Assembly (NCBI GenBank): GCA_034519515.1
Contig: JAXHOK010000031.1
Span: 1 to 64,000, forward strand
Reading direction: 5' to 3'
DNA: 64,000 nucleotides
Source: Arcicella sp034519515
GTDB taxonomy: Bacteria > Bacteroidota > Bacteroidia > Cytophagales > Spirosomataceae
The notes beneath the pieces are model-generated. The model did not search any database. It was not told the origin of the DNA and saw only the letters and a list, made by a program, of their open reading frames with translations. A program made the translations under genes and the position numbers. Every line of letters begins with the position of its first letter. Position 1 is the first letter of the stretch. Shown piece by piece: positions 7,413 through 15,916 of the stretch.

Positions 7413-9086
7413 ATGATAAAATATTACCTCTTTAATCTTGGTCTTTTTCTATTTATTTCTTTTAAAATTGAGGCTCAAGTATCAATTTCTTATCCAGATA
7501 CCAGAGCGATTTTTCAGAGAAATAGTGGCAATCAATGTCCCGTTTATATTGCAGGAAACTATACATCTTTTGCTGATAAAGTAGAAGTCCGTGCAGTTCC
7601 TCGATTGATGAGCCCTGCACAAGGATCACTTGTGAATTGGACAACCATTCAAACAAACCCTGCCAACGGTTATTTTTACGGAAATCTTACCATTTCGGGA
7701 GGGTGGTATGATATTGAAGTACGTTGTTGGGATGGTGCAACTTTGTTGGGAACGGCATCTGTTCAGAGAATTGGCGTCGGTGAAGTCTTTGTTATTGCAG
7801 GACAATCAAATGCAACGGGTGATAATGGTTTGGCGGCACAAGGAAATTATGGACCACGTGCCAATGATGACCGTGTGAGTGTGGTGAATTATAATGTGTC
7901 ATACCCAACCAATTATGGAGGAATCGTTCTGCCCCGAGCGGAATTTAGTCGTTTGGATTCAACATTTAATCTTTCGCCTTTCGGAACAAGTGCTTGGTGT
8001 TGGGGGGCTTTGGGTGATACTTTAACCAAAAGATTAAACGTTCCGATTGCTTTTTTTAATGCGGGATGGTCGGGAAGTGGGGCAGATGCTTGGAGTGCTT
8101 CTGCCAATGATTCAACGGCTACTCCGACCAATTTTATTACCTATCCACGTGGTTTACCTTATGGAAATTTGAGAGCTGCTTTACATTTTTATGTAGCTCA
8201 GTTTGGCGTGAGAGCAGTTTTGTGGCATCAAGGAGAAACTGATAATTTGAATAACACGAGCCGAAATGATTACGGGATTTATCTGAAAAATATTATCCAA
8301 AAAAGTAGGATTCATGCTGGGAAACCTAATTTGGCTTGGGTAGTTTCAAAGGCTTCACGCTTTAAATTACCGCCGGCTTTGCCAATTTCAAGAACTTGGC
8401 AACCTGTTATTGATGCCCAAAATGATGTGATTGGTAATAACGGAAATACTCAGCCCAATTACACCAATTTAGTTTTTGATGGACCTGCAACGGATGCATT
8501 TGTGGGGACAAATATACGAATGAGCGATTCTGTACACTTCGCAGGAAATGGTCACAGGATTTTGGCAAATCTTTGGAATCAGAAGTTAAATACCACTTTC
8601 TTTACTAATTCTACACCCTATATGCCAATTCCTCCGCCAAATTTAACGAGTGATTGCAATGGTATTTCCAGTATTCAATTTGGAGTAAGTAATTCATATT
8701 CAAGTAGTTTGTGGACAAATAACAATGCTGCTACCAACAGTTTATCCACCTCTTACGTCTATACGGCGTCATCGGGTGCTTATCGGGTTCGAGTGAAAGA
8801 TGGATTAGGAAATATCCTTATTTCTCCTCAAATAAGAGTTCCCAGCAATTTTTCTGGTCTGATTCCGATAACTTCAATTACGACAGGCTATTGGTACGAC
8901 AATTCAACTTGGACTTGCAATCGCATTCCTACATCCATTGATTTAGTAACGATAAATACTGGACACGAAGTAATCGTTGCTGGTGGTTATACAGCAAGAT
9001 TTAAAAAACTGACAACCAAGGGAATACTTAGATTTTTTTCAACGGGTAATCTTCAAAATCAATTACCCCCCGAGAATGAAAATTGA
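7413..9086 (+). CDS. Secreted sialate O-acetylesterase-like (SASA) protein
   Basis: This 557-residue protein has a signal peptide (residues 1-21, ending IEAQ). A beta-rich N-terminal domain is followed by an SGNH/SASA esterase domain. The nucleophile serine is in VIAGQSNATGDNG near residue 129, the oxyanion-region motif is WHQGETDN near 271, and the Asp/His pair lies near 370 (SDSVHFAGNGH). This family deacetylates sialic acids or other acetylated glycans. The last part (from about 415) has an Ig-like segment and a WYDNSTWTCNRIPTSID stretch seen in secreted Cytophagales proteins. No T9SS sorting domain follows, so the route past the periplasm is unclear. Its 3' end overlaps the convergent kinase gene by 24 bases. 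Confidence 0.8.
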   Translation: MIKYYLFNLGLFLFISFKIEAQVSISYPDTRAIFQRNSGNQCPVYIAGNYTSFADKVEVRAVPRLMSPAQGSLVNWTTIQTNPANGYFYGNLTISGGWYDIEVRCWDGATLLGTASVQRIGVGEVFVIAGQSNATGDNGLAAQGNYGPRANDDRVSVVNYNVSYPTNYGGIVLPRAEFSRLDSTFNLSPFGTSAWCWGALGDTLTKRLNVPIAFFNAGWSGSGADAWSASANDSTATPTNFITYPRGLPYGNLRAALHFYVAQFGVRAVLWHQGETDNLNNTSRNDYGIYLKNIIQKSRIHAGKPNLAWVVSKASRFKLPPALPISRTWQPVIDAQNDVIGNNGNTQPNYTNLVFDGPATDAFVGTNIRMSDSVHFAGNGHRILANLWNQKLNTTFFTNSTPYMPIPPPNLTSDCNGISSIQFGVSNSYSSSLWTNNNAATNSLSTSYVYTASSGAYRVRVKDGLGNILISPQIRVPSNFSGLIPITSITTGYWYDNSTWTCNRIPTSIDLVTINTGHEVIVAGGYTARFKKLTTKGILRFFSTGNLQNQLPPENEN

Positions 9087-10169
9087 GGCAATAACGTGGT
9101 TTTTAACCTCAGTAACGGAAAATTTTGCTTTTTCTTGAAAATTCAACAATAAACGTTTTTCCAGATTTTTTATTCCGACTCCTGTACCTGAATGTTCTTT
9201 TCTCAGCTTTCCGCTATTGGTAACGGTAAGAAGAAAATTATTATTTTCTAGCAATTCCGATTTTATGCGAATTTCGCCACCCGCTTTACTTTTACCAATT
9301 CCGTGTTTGATGGCATTTTCTACTAAAAGTTGCAGAGACATGGGCGGGATTCTGACATATAAAGTATTCTTGTCTATTTCGAAAGAATAATGCAATCGGT
9401 TTTCGTAGCGTAATTTTTCTAAAAATAGATAATCTTTCACAAAACTAATCTCTGATTCGAGGTTTACTAATTGTTCATTTCCGATGGTTAAAGATGTTCT
9501 TAATAGCTGAGAAAGTTCCGTGAGGGCATTTCGAGCCAAATTTGGATCTGAAATTGTCAAGGCTTTGATGCTGTTAATGGCATTAAACAAAAAATGAGGA
9601 TTCAACTGATTTTTAAGATTTGCCAACTCTGCGGATTTCAAAGAAGCCTCCGACTGTGCCAAAGCCAATTGTTTATATTGAGCTACATGATTACTAATGA
9701 GTAAATGGTAAAACAAAAACCAAAGCCCCACATAGCGAATGGATTCTACAAAAAACTGAAAATAATCATACGTGTCTAATGGAATACCTGCACTTGGCTT
9801 TCGATACCGTTGAAAGCCGAAATAATAATCTAACAAATAAATGGATGTTCCTGTGATGATTGCCCCCGTTATTCCGTATAAAATAGTAGTTTTGTTGTCT
9901 CTAGCCTTCTGACTAAAAAAATGGGCATAAGTATGAGTCAGTAGGAGTCCCAATAAGAAACTGATAATCAGATAACTAAATTTTATGGTTGGGTCATTAA
10001 AATATTTAGTCGTGGGGGAACGTAAAACAAATGTGGTAAATAACCACCAAGATAACTGCACGGTCCAATAGACTTTCGGTGAAAAATATCGCATTTTAAT
10101 AATTGCACTTAGGATTTGAAAGGCTAAATTTAGTGATATTATTCCTAAAAATTGTGTTAGCCAATTCAA
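9063..10169 (-). CDS. LytS-type sensor histidine kinase (orphan)
   Basis: This 368-residue protein has about four hydrophobic membrane segments in residues 1-160. The His_kinase domain (PF06580) follows, with LNPHFLFNAINSIKAL near residue 192 carrying the phosphorylated histidine, and an ATPase N-box LLVENAIKHGIGK near 285 and GTGVGIKNLEKRL near 330. Such kinases normally signal to a LytTR response regulator encoded next door. None is present here, so the partner must be elsewhere. Signal unknown. Confidence 0.88.
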   Translation of the reverse strand: MNWLTQFLGIISLNLAFQILSAIIKMRYFSPKVYWTVQLSWWLFTTFVLRSPTTKYFNDPTIKFSYLIISFLLGLLLTHTYAHFFSQKARDNKTTILYGITGAIITGTSIYLLDYYFGFQRYRKPSAGIPLDTYDYFQFFVESIRYVGLWFLFYHLLISNHVAQYKQLALAQSEASLKSAELANLKNQLNPHFLFNAINSIKALTISDPNLARNALTELSQLLRTSLTIGNEQLVNLESEISFVKDYLFLEKLRYENRLHYSFEIDKNTLYVRIPPMSLQLLVENAIKHGIGKSKAGGEIRIKSELLENNNFLLTVTNSGKLRKEHSGTGVGIKNLEKRLLLNFQEKAKFSVTEVKNHVIASIFILGG

Positions 10170-10203
10170 AATACTTTAATCAGAATGAAAAATTATCATT
10201 GAA

Positions 10204-11331
10204 ATGAAAGAAATAACGGCAATTGTTGATGCTTACCATAAAATAGATTTTAGTAAAAATAAAGCTGCTTTGGCAACTGTTGTAAGAGTAGAAGGTTCAT
10301 CTTATCGACGAACGGGGGCGAGGATGTTAGTAATTGATTCGGGAGAGTGGGTTGGAGGAATCAGTGGGGGGTGTTTAGAAGGGGATGCCTTGAAAAAAGC
10401 CAAATTGGCGATGGCACAAAGTAAACCCACTATCATAACGTATGATACGACGGATGACGACCACTTTCAGATAGGAGTGGGGCTTGGTTGCAACGGTATT
10501 ATTGATGTTTTATTGACACCAATTGATTTACAAAATTCTGACAATCAAATACTTAATCTTGAAAAATGCCTTGAAAGTAGAGTGCCAAAAATGCTAATTA
10601 CAGTATTGAAAGTTACTAATAAAAATGCAAAAATAAGTATCGGAGAATCGTTTTTAGTAGATGAAAGTAAAAACTTTCAAGCGTTATTTTCTTTGGAAAA
10701 TGATATTGAAAGTTTCAAAAATGACCTTCAAAGTTGCCAATTTTTAAAAAAATCACTCATTAAAAATTATCAAACTGACGGTGGCGAAATAAAATTATTT
10801 TTGGAAGTAATTATTCCTGCAACTCACTTAATTATCTACGGGGATAATTACGACATCTATGCTTTGGTAAGGCTTGCGAAGGAAATTGGTTGGAAGGTTT
10901 CGGTGGTTTGTAATCCATTAAAAGTGCATAAATTCTTATTTGAATTAGCAGATAATATAATTGAAAAAGAACGAGCTAATGAAATCGAAATTGATGAATT
11001 TACGGTGGCGGTTTTGATGGCACATGATTATGAAACTGATTTTTATAATATGTGTAAATTGCTGGAAACCAGTATTTTATCCATTGGAATGTTAGGTCCT
11101 AAAAAACGTACAGATAAAATGTTTTTGAAATTATCAGAAGAAGGAAATCCAATTTCTGAGCAAGATTTATTGAGAATTGCCTCGCCTGTGGGTTTGGATA
11201 TCGGGGCAACTACGCCCGAAGAAATTGCCATTTCAATCATTGCTGAAATTAAGACATTTTTCTCGGGTAGGGATGGGAAAAGGTTGAAATTTAGAGTGAA
11301 CGGAATTTATGATGAATCTATCGCTTTATAA
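10204..11331 (+). CDS. XdhC/CoxI family protein
   Basis: This 375-residue protein has the XdhC/CoxI N-terminal domain (ALATVVRVEGSSYRRTGARM near residue 22, GGISGGCLEGDA near 51, LGCNGIIDVLL near 99). The C-terminal Rossmann-like XdhC domain has HLIIYGDNYDIYALVRLA near 209 and IASPVGLDIGATTPEEIAISI near 323. XdhC proteins bind and sulfurate molybdenum cofactor for xanthine dehydrogenase-type enzymes. No molybdoenzyme gene is in this window, so the client is unknown. The gene starts 35 bases from the divergent kinase. Its last codons overlap the decayed T9SS reading frame on the other strand. Confidence 0.9.
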   Translation: MKEITAIVDAYHKIDFSKNKAALATVVRVEGSSYRRTGARMLVIDSGEWVGGISGGCLEGDALKKAKLAMAQSKPTIITYDTTDDDHFQIGVGLGCNGIIDVLLTPIDLQNSDNQILNLEKCLESRVPKMLITVLKVTNKNAKISIGESFLVDESKNFQALFSLENDIESFKNDLQSCQFLKKSLIKNYQTDGGEIKLFLEVIIPATHLIIYGDNYDIYALVRLAKEIGWKVSVVCNPLKVHKFLFELADNIIEKERANEIEIDEFTVAVLMAHDYETDFYNMCKLLETSILSIGMLGPKKRTDKMFLKLSEEGNPISEQDLLRIASPVGLDIGATTPEEIAISIIAEIKTFFSGRDGKRLKFRVNGIYDESIAL

Positions 11332-11787
11332 ATTTCCGCTGATAATACTTTTGGTCAATTCTTACATTTATTAAATAATTTCCCGCCGTCCATGATTGTG
11401 TATTGTTTTCTAAATCATTATCACCCACTACTCCAAAAGTATCTGAAAAATACACTCGTCTGCCTTTAATATCGAAAATTTCAATCAGAACGGCTTTGAA
11501 GTCTTGCAGGTTAAATCCTAATAAAACCCGTTCCGTAGCTGGGTTTGGATAAATATTAAGTTCCTCACATTCAGCACATTGTGTAATATTTTTACTTGGG
11601 TTTGTTTCCTGGCATTGCTACAAACTAAATTCACTTTGGCACTCGTAATCAGATAACTACTTTCTGGAATTTTGATTTTTAATGCGTGTTCACCGTCTGA
11701 AAGTGGTGGCAATTTGAATGAAAAACCATGTTTTGAATTACCAAAATATCGTTGCGATGCAGGATTTAGACTATCAGCAAAAGCAGT
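11318..11787 (-). pseudogene. Decayed T9SS-secreted protein, C-terminal remnant
   Basis: On the minus strand, 11787 to about 11600 encodes a fragment with SLNPASQRYFGNSKHGFSF and LSDGEHALKIKIPESS, resembling the beta-sandwich domain that often precedes a sorting signal. After a frame change near 11600, the next frame encodes a T9SS type A sorting domain (LNIYPNPATERVLLGF, then FDIKGRRVYFSD, WTAGNYLINV and KFIKR, stop at 11318-11320). There is no N-terminal part: the frame meets a stop just upstream, exactly where a fragment of the GATT-type repeat begins (11785-11805). The gene has lost its front end and acquired a frameshift. The original product cannot be named. Confidence 0.75.
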
Positions 11788-11819
11788 TCAAATTCAGACA
11801 AAATCGGTAGTCTAATTTA

Positions 11820-12737
11820 TCAATATCCTTTCACCAAATCAACATTATTTACCAATTCTTCTCCACCTTCAAATCTCTTCAAGTTTTCCAAAAAGAACAT
11901 TATTTTTTCCGAAGACTCTGCTGCCCATCCACCCGATGAATGTTGGGTTAAAAGTACATTTGGCATATCCCAAAGTGGGCTTTCTACTGGTAATGGCTCT
12001 ACCTCAGTAACGTCCAAGACCGCCCCCATTATTTTATTTTCCTGTAATAATTTTATTAAATATTCTTCCTCAACGGCTGAACCTCTGCCGACGTTCACGA
12101 ATAAGGCACTTGGTTTCAACATATCTAAATACGCTTGATTCAAAAGCCCAATGGTTTCTTCTGTTTCGGGCAAAGATGCGATTAAAATATCGGTATCTGT
12201 CAGATAATCAGCAAGTTGTAGAATAGTTTTAGAGTTTAAAATCGTAGTCTCGCACTGGAAACCCATTAATAAATCCCTGATTTTTAAACCAATTGCCCCA
12301 CTTCCTAAAATCAAAACCTTCGATTTGCTTAATAAATGTAAAGTCGCTCGCAAAGGCACACCCACCCAATGCTTTTCAGACTGTAAACGAGCCAAATGGT
12401 CAATTCGTCTATACATTCCTAAAATTCCCGCCAAAGCAGTTTCCGCTACGGATTGTGCGAAAAAACCTTTCAAATTGGTGAATTTGAACTGGTAATTTTT
12501 TAATTGTTGGTAGGGGTCAAGCCCCGTTGAGTTTAACTGAAGCCATTGCAAAGTGTTATTATTTTCCAACCAACTTAGCGGAGGGTTTCCATAACAGATT
12601 TCACAGGTTCTAAAAACCGATTCTCTTTGTTCTTCGGGCAGTTCTTCTTTAATTAATACTTCATATTTTGAAGATAAAGCATCTTTAAGTTTCTGAATTT
12701 CAGACTCTGCGAAAGGGGTATAAATGTATATTTTCAT
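11820..12737 (-). CDS. D-isomer-specific 2-hydroxyacid dehydrogenase
   Basis: This 305-residue NAD(P)-dependent dehydrogenase belongs to the GyaR/SerA/GhrA superfamily. Its NAD-binding domain begins KVLILGSGAIGLKIRDLL near residue 139. The catalytic region contains FVNVGRGSAVEEEYL near 213, then LDVTEVEPLPVESPLWDMPN near 240, and the catalytic histidine in LLTQHSSGG near 262. The N-terminal substrate domain is short but complete. No neighbour suggests a specific substrate; glyoxylate or hydroxypyruvate reduction are typical for the family. Confidence 0.88.
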   Translation of the reverse strand: MKIYIYTPFAESEIQKLKDALSSKYEVLIKEELPEEQRESVFRTCEICYGNPPLSWLENNNTLQWLQLNSTGLDPYQQLKNYQFKFTNLKGFFAQSVAETALAGILGMYRRIDHLARLQSEKHWVGVPLRATLHLLSKSKVLILGSGAIGLKIRDLLMGFQCETTILNSKTILQLADYLTDTDILIASLPETEETIGLLNQAYLDMLKPSALFVNVGRGSAVEEEYLIKLLQENKIMGAVLDVTEVEPLPVESPLWDMPNVLLTQHSSGGWAAESSEKIMFFLENLKRFEGGEELVNNVDLVKGY

Positions 12738-12744
12738 GCTACTA

Positions 12745-12957
12745 TTTTTCTAAGGAACTGAAAAACAATAAGTAGACGTTTTTTAAATGCCTTTTTTTGC
12801 ACCACTCTACGTTGCGGAATGCAGCCCAGATTAAATCCTCATTTAGCGATGCTAAACTGCGGCGACCGTCGCACGGTTTTATCGCCTTGATTGGCACAAA
12901 AAATAACATTTAAAAATTCATCCACTTATTATTTTCCCGTTCCTAAATGATTTCAAT
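12745..12957. repeat. Long imperfect inverted repeat (MITE-like or REP-like)
   Basis: The left part (about 12752-12800: GGAACTG, AATAAGTAG, TTTAAATGCC, TTTTTTTGC) is matched in reverse by the right part (about 12891-12950: GGCACAAAAAA, ATTTAAAAATTCA, CTTATTATTTTCC, GTTCC). The centre (12801-12890) is unusually G+C-rich for the window and contains its own short hairpin (GCGGCGACCGTCGC). No reading frame is seen. Confidence 0.55.
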
Positions 12958-12966
12958 ACCTTTTTA

Positions 12967-13067
12967 TTGTCTGAATTGGAATTCGTCAGATTTAAGGATT
13001 TTTTGGATTGAGTTCACTTCTTAAATCCAAAAAATCCCTTAATCTAATGAATCCAAATTCAGACAAA
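12967..13067. repeat. GATT-type (about 9-base period) palindromic repeat, copy 1
   Basis: The ends TTGTCTGAATTGG and CCAAATTCAGACAA are inverted copies. The left arm steps through GATT-plus-five units and the right arm through complementary AATCC units. The same ends recur at 20013-20108 and 25757-25855, and as a half copy at 11785-11805. Confidence 0.7.
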
Positions 13068-13095
13068 AGGCTCTTAATATTTTTTGATACCTTTA

Positions 13096-13103
13096 TAATT
13101 TTG
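13096..13103 (+). promoter_or_regulatory. dnaK promoter -7 element
   Basis: TAATTTTG matches TAnnTTTG, about 160 bases before the dnaK ATG. No CIRCE-type inverted repeat was noticed in this leader. Confidence 0.45.
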
Positions 13104-13262
13104 TCAGTTCAAATAAATTTCTTCTCACAAATTTGGCAATAAAATCTCCCAAAACTGCCATTCTGTCATAATTAAAGTGTAAAAATACTGCTGGCATTAT
13201 GATTGTTGAAATTAAACAAAATCGAATTAAAAACTTATTCAAATAATAAAATAATAAACAAA

Positions 13263-15177
13263 ATGGGAAAAATTATCGGTATTGACTTAGGAACAACCAA
13301 CTCTTGCGTAGCCGTAATGGAAGGAAACGAACCAGTCGTAATCGCTAACTCAGAAGGTCGTCGTACTACACCTTCAATCGTTGCATTTTTAGATAATGGC
13401 AACGGAGAACGTAAAGTAGGAGATGCTGCAAAACGTCAAGCTATCACCAACCCTAAAAATACTATTTCATCGGTAAAACGTTTTATGGGTAAGCGTTATA
13501 CAGATGTAGGAAGCGAATTAAAAACGATTGCTTACACCGTTGAGCAAGGTTCAAACGATACGCCACGGGTTCGCATCGGTGACCGTCTATATACGCCACA
13601 AGAAATTTCAGCTATGATTCTTCAAAAAATGAAGAAAACTGCTGAAGATTATTTAGGGCAAACCGTTACTGAAGCAGTTATCACAGTTCCAGCATATTTT
13701 AACGATGCAGAACGTCAGGCTACAAAAGAAGCGGGTCAAATTGCAGGTTTGGATGTAAAACGTATCATCAACGAACCTACCGCTGCCGCTTTGGCTTATG
13801 GTCTTGGACAAACAAGGCAAAGACATGAAAATTGCTGTTTTTGACTTTGGTGGTGGTACTTTTGATGTTTCTATCTTAGAATTAGGTGATGGCGTTTTTG
13901 AAGTAAAATCAACTGATGGTGATACTCACTTAGGTGGTGATGACTTTGACCAAGTGATCATCGAATGGTTGGCAGCAGAGTTTAAAAATGACGAAGGCGT
14001 AGATTTGCGTAAAGATCCAATGGCTCTTCAACGTTTGAAAGAAGCTGCAGAAAAAGCAAAAATTGAACTTTCGTTCAGCACATCAACAGAAATCAACTTG
14101 CCATATATCTATGCCTGTGGATGGTATTCCAAAGCACTTGGTACGTACATTGACACGAGCAAAATTTGAGCAATTGGCTGATGTCTTGATTCCAAAGAAT
14201 GATGGAGCCTTGTCAAAAAGCGATTGAAAAATTCGGGATTATCAATATCCGAAATTGATGAAGTGATTTTGGTAGGTGGTTCAACTCGTATTCCAAAGGT
14301 TGTGGAAGAAGTAGAAAAATTCTTTGGTAAAAAGCCGTCAAAAGGTGTAAACCCTGATGAAGCCGTAGCATTTGGTGCTGCTATTCAAGGTGGTGTTTTG
14401 ACGGGTGAAGTGAAAGATGTATTGTTGTTGGACGTTATTCCATTGTCATTGGGTATCGAAACAATGGGTGGCGTATTCACCAAGTTGATTGAAGCCAACA
14501 CAACTATTCCAACAAAAAAATCGGAAACTTTCTCAACCGCATCTGACAATCAGCCTTCGGTAGAATTGCACGTTTTGCAAGGCGAGCGTCCAATGGCGGC
14601 AAATAACCGTTCATTAGGTCGTTTCCACTTAGATGGTATTCCACCAGCACCACGTGGTGTTCCGCAAATTGAAGTTACTTTCGATATTGATGCCAACGGT
14701 ATTTTACACGTTTCGGCAAAAGATAAAGGAACAGGAAAAGAAAGCAATATCCGTATCGAAGCATCAAGTGGCTTGACGGATGCCGAAATCGAAAGAATGC
14801 GTCAGGAAGCGAAAGCTAACGAAACAGCAGATAAGGCAGAAAGAGAAACTATCGAAAAAATCAACCAAGCTGATTCATTAATTTTCCAAACAGAAAAGCA
14901 ATTGAAAGAGTACGGTGAGAAATTGTCGGAAGGTAATAAAACCGCCATCGAAAATGCTTTGGTGGGTTTACGCACCGCCCACGGCTCACGTGATGTGGTG
15001 GCAATTGATACCGCTTTGGAAGCCCTTAACAACGCATGGGGAGCAGCCTCGCAAGAAATGTACGCACAAACAGGTGGCGAAGGCAACCCAATGGGCGGCG
15101 ATGCAGGACAACAAACCGCAGACGCTGGGGCTGGTGGCTCACAAGCTGAGGATGTGCCTTTTGAGGAGGTGAAGTAA
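13263..15177 (+). pseudogene. dnaK: Chaperone DnaK (Hsp70), reading frame broken by four apparent 1-base insertions
   Basis: The product is plainly DnaK: MGKIIGIDLGTTNSCVAVMEG at the start, EPTAAALAYGL, then FDFGGGTFDVSILELGDG, DEVILVGGSTRIPKV, and a substrate-binding domain with LLLDVIPLSLGIETMGGV. It ends in a Gly-rich tail and EDVPFEEVK. The frame is disturbed at about 13806 (extra G after GGTCTT), 14110 (extra T before ATGCCTGTG), 14192 (extra C in ATTCCAAAG) and between 14225 and 14234 (one extra base). Removing one base at each point restores an unbroken protein of about 637 residues. Because DnaK is normally essential and the protein is otherwise well conserved, sequencing or assembly error is likelier than true loss. 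Confidence 0.93.
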
Positions 15178-15212
15178 TAACGATTTCGGAATTACGAATT
15201 GCGATTTAAAAG

Positions 15213-15249
15213 TGCCCTTGGAATTTCTTAATTCTGAGGGCGTTTTTTT
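15213..15249 (+). terminator. Terminator after dnaK
   Basis: GCCCTTGGAATT pairs imperfectly with AATTCTGAGGGC, followed by a run of seven T. Confidence 0.7.
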
Positions 15250-15368
15250 GTTGGAATATTTTTACCTATTTTTATAAAAAAATAAAAATTAACCTCATTG
15301 ATGGCTTAAACTACACTTTGAGGTATTTTTGTGCCGTTGTTGGTCTTCAATTTTGGCAAAAGTAATAG

Positions 15369-15549
15369 CCAGCCGTTGTTGGTGTTTCTTCCACCAACAA
15401 CAAGTGTGTAAGCAACTCGCCAACTGTGAAAATCATAGTTTATCTTATTGGTATTCAGTATTTTATCCATAGAAACAAGTTTTATATTATCGAACTTTGT
15501 GCTTGCTGTCGCACGTGTTGTTGGTGGAAAAAACACTAACAACGGCTGG
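15369..15549. mobile_element. MITE-like element with imperfect inverted ends of about 45 bases
   Basis: CCAGCCGTTGTTGGTGTTTC at 15369 is repeated in inverted form ending at 15549 (ACTAACAACGGCTGG). The arms also share the motif CCACCAACAACA and the GTGTGTAAGCAA region. About 90 bases of non-coding DNA lie between them. A further GCCGTTGTTGGT copy sits at 15332-15343. No transposase gene is present, so any mobility would need one elsewhere. A short minus-strand open frame across it is probably meaningless. Confidence 0.55.
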
Positions 15550-15587
15550 AATAAAATAAACCAAGAAACGAGATTACTCCTTGCTTT

Positions 15588-15623
15588 TTAGAAATCCTTT
15601 GAATTAATTTTCAAGGGATTTTT
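15588..15623. terminator. Hairpin with T run in the dnaK-hppA spacer
   Basis: AAATCCTTTGAA pairs with TTCAAGGGATTT and is followed by T's. The rest of the spacer (15250-15368 and 15624-15741) shows no gene. Confidence 0.6.
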
Positions 15624-15741
15624 TTGTCTTTTTTATTTTATGTAATGCTATTTTTTAAGAAAATCATTGAAAAATAAACTATTTAATAGGATTAATTCAA
15701 TTTTGTTTGAGGATAGTTTTTATTAAACGTCTCGAAAAACG

Positions 15742-15749
15742 TATCTTTG
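15742..15749 (+). promoter_or_regulatory. Promoter -7 element of the pyrophosphatase gene
   Basis: TATCTTTG fits TAnnTTTG and leaves a leader of about 165 bases before the ATG at 15917. Confidence 0.45.
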
Positions 15750-15916
15750 TATTCTTGTGTAAATAGTTTTTAGGGATGTTTACCAAATCTGAGCTACTAA
15801 AACCTAAAAATATTTGTCACTAAATCTTTACTGTTAACAATTTTCAATCAACCGTTTAGAATCAACAAATCATTAAATCAAAATTCTAAACAAAACAAAC
15901 CCCTTAATACAAACTA

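Noticed and set aside
13800..14235. Programmed frameshifting in dnaK
   Set aside because: Four separate shifts at non-slippery positions in a gene with no known recoding; error is simpler.
15306..15542. A 78-residue minus-strand gene in the dnaK-hppA spacer
   Set aside because: It is made almost entirely from the inverted ends of the MITE-like element.
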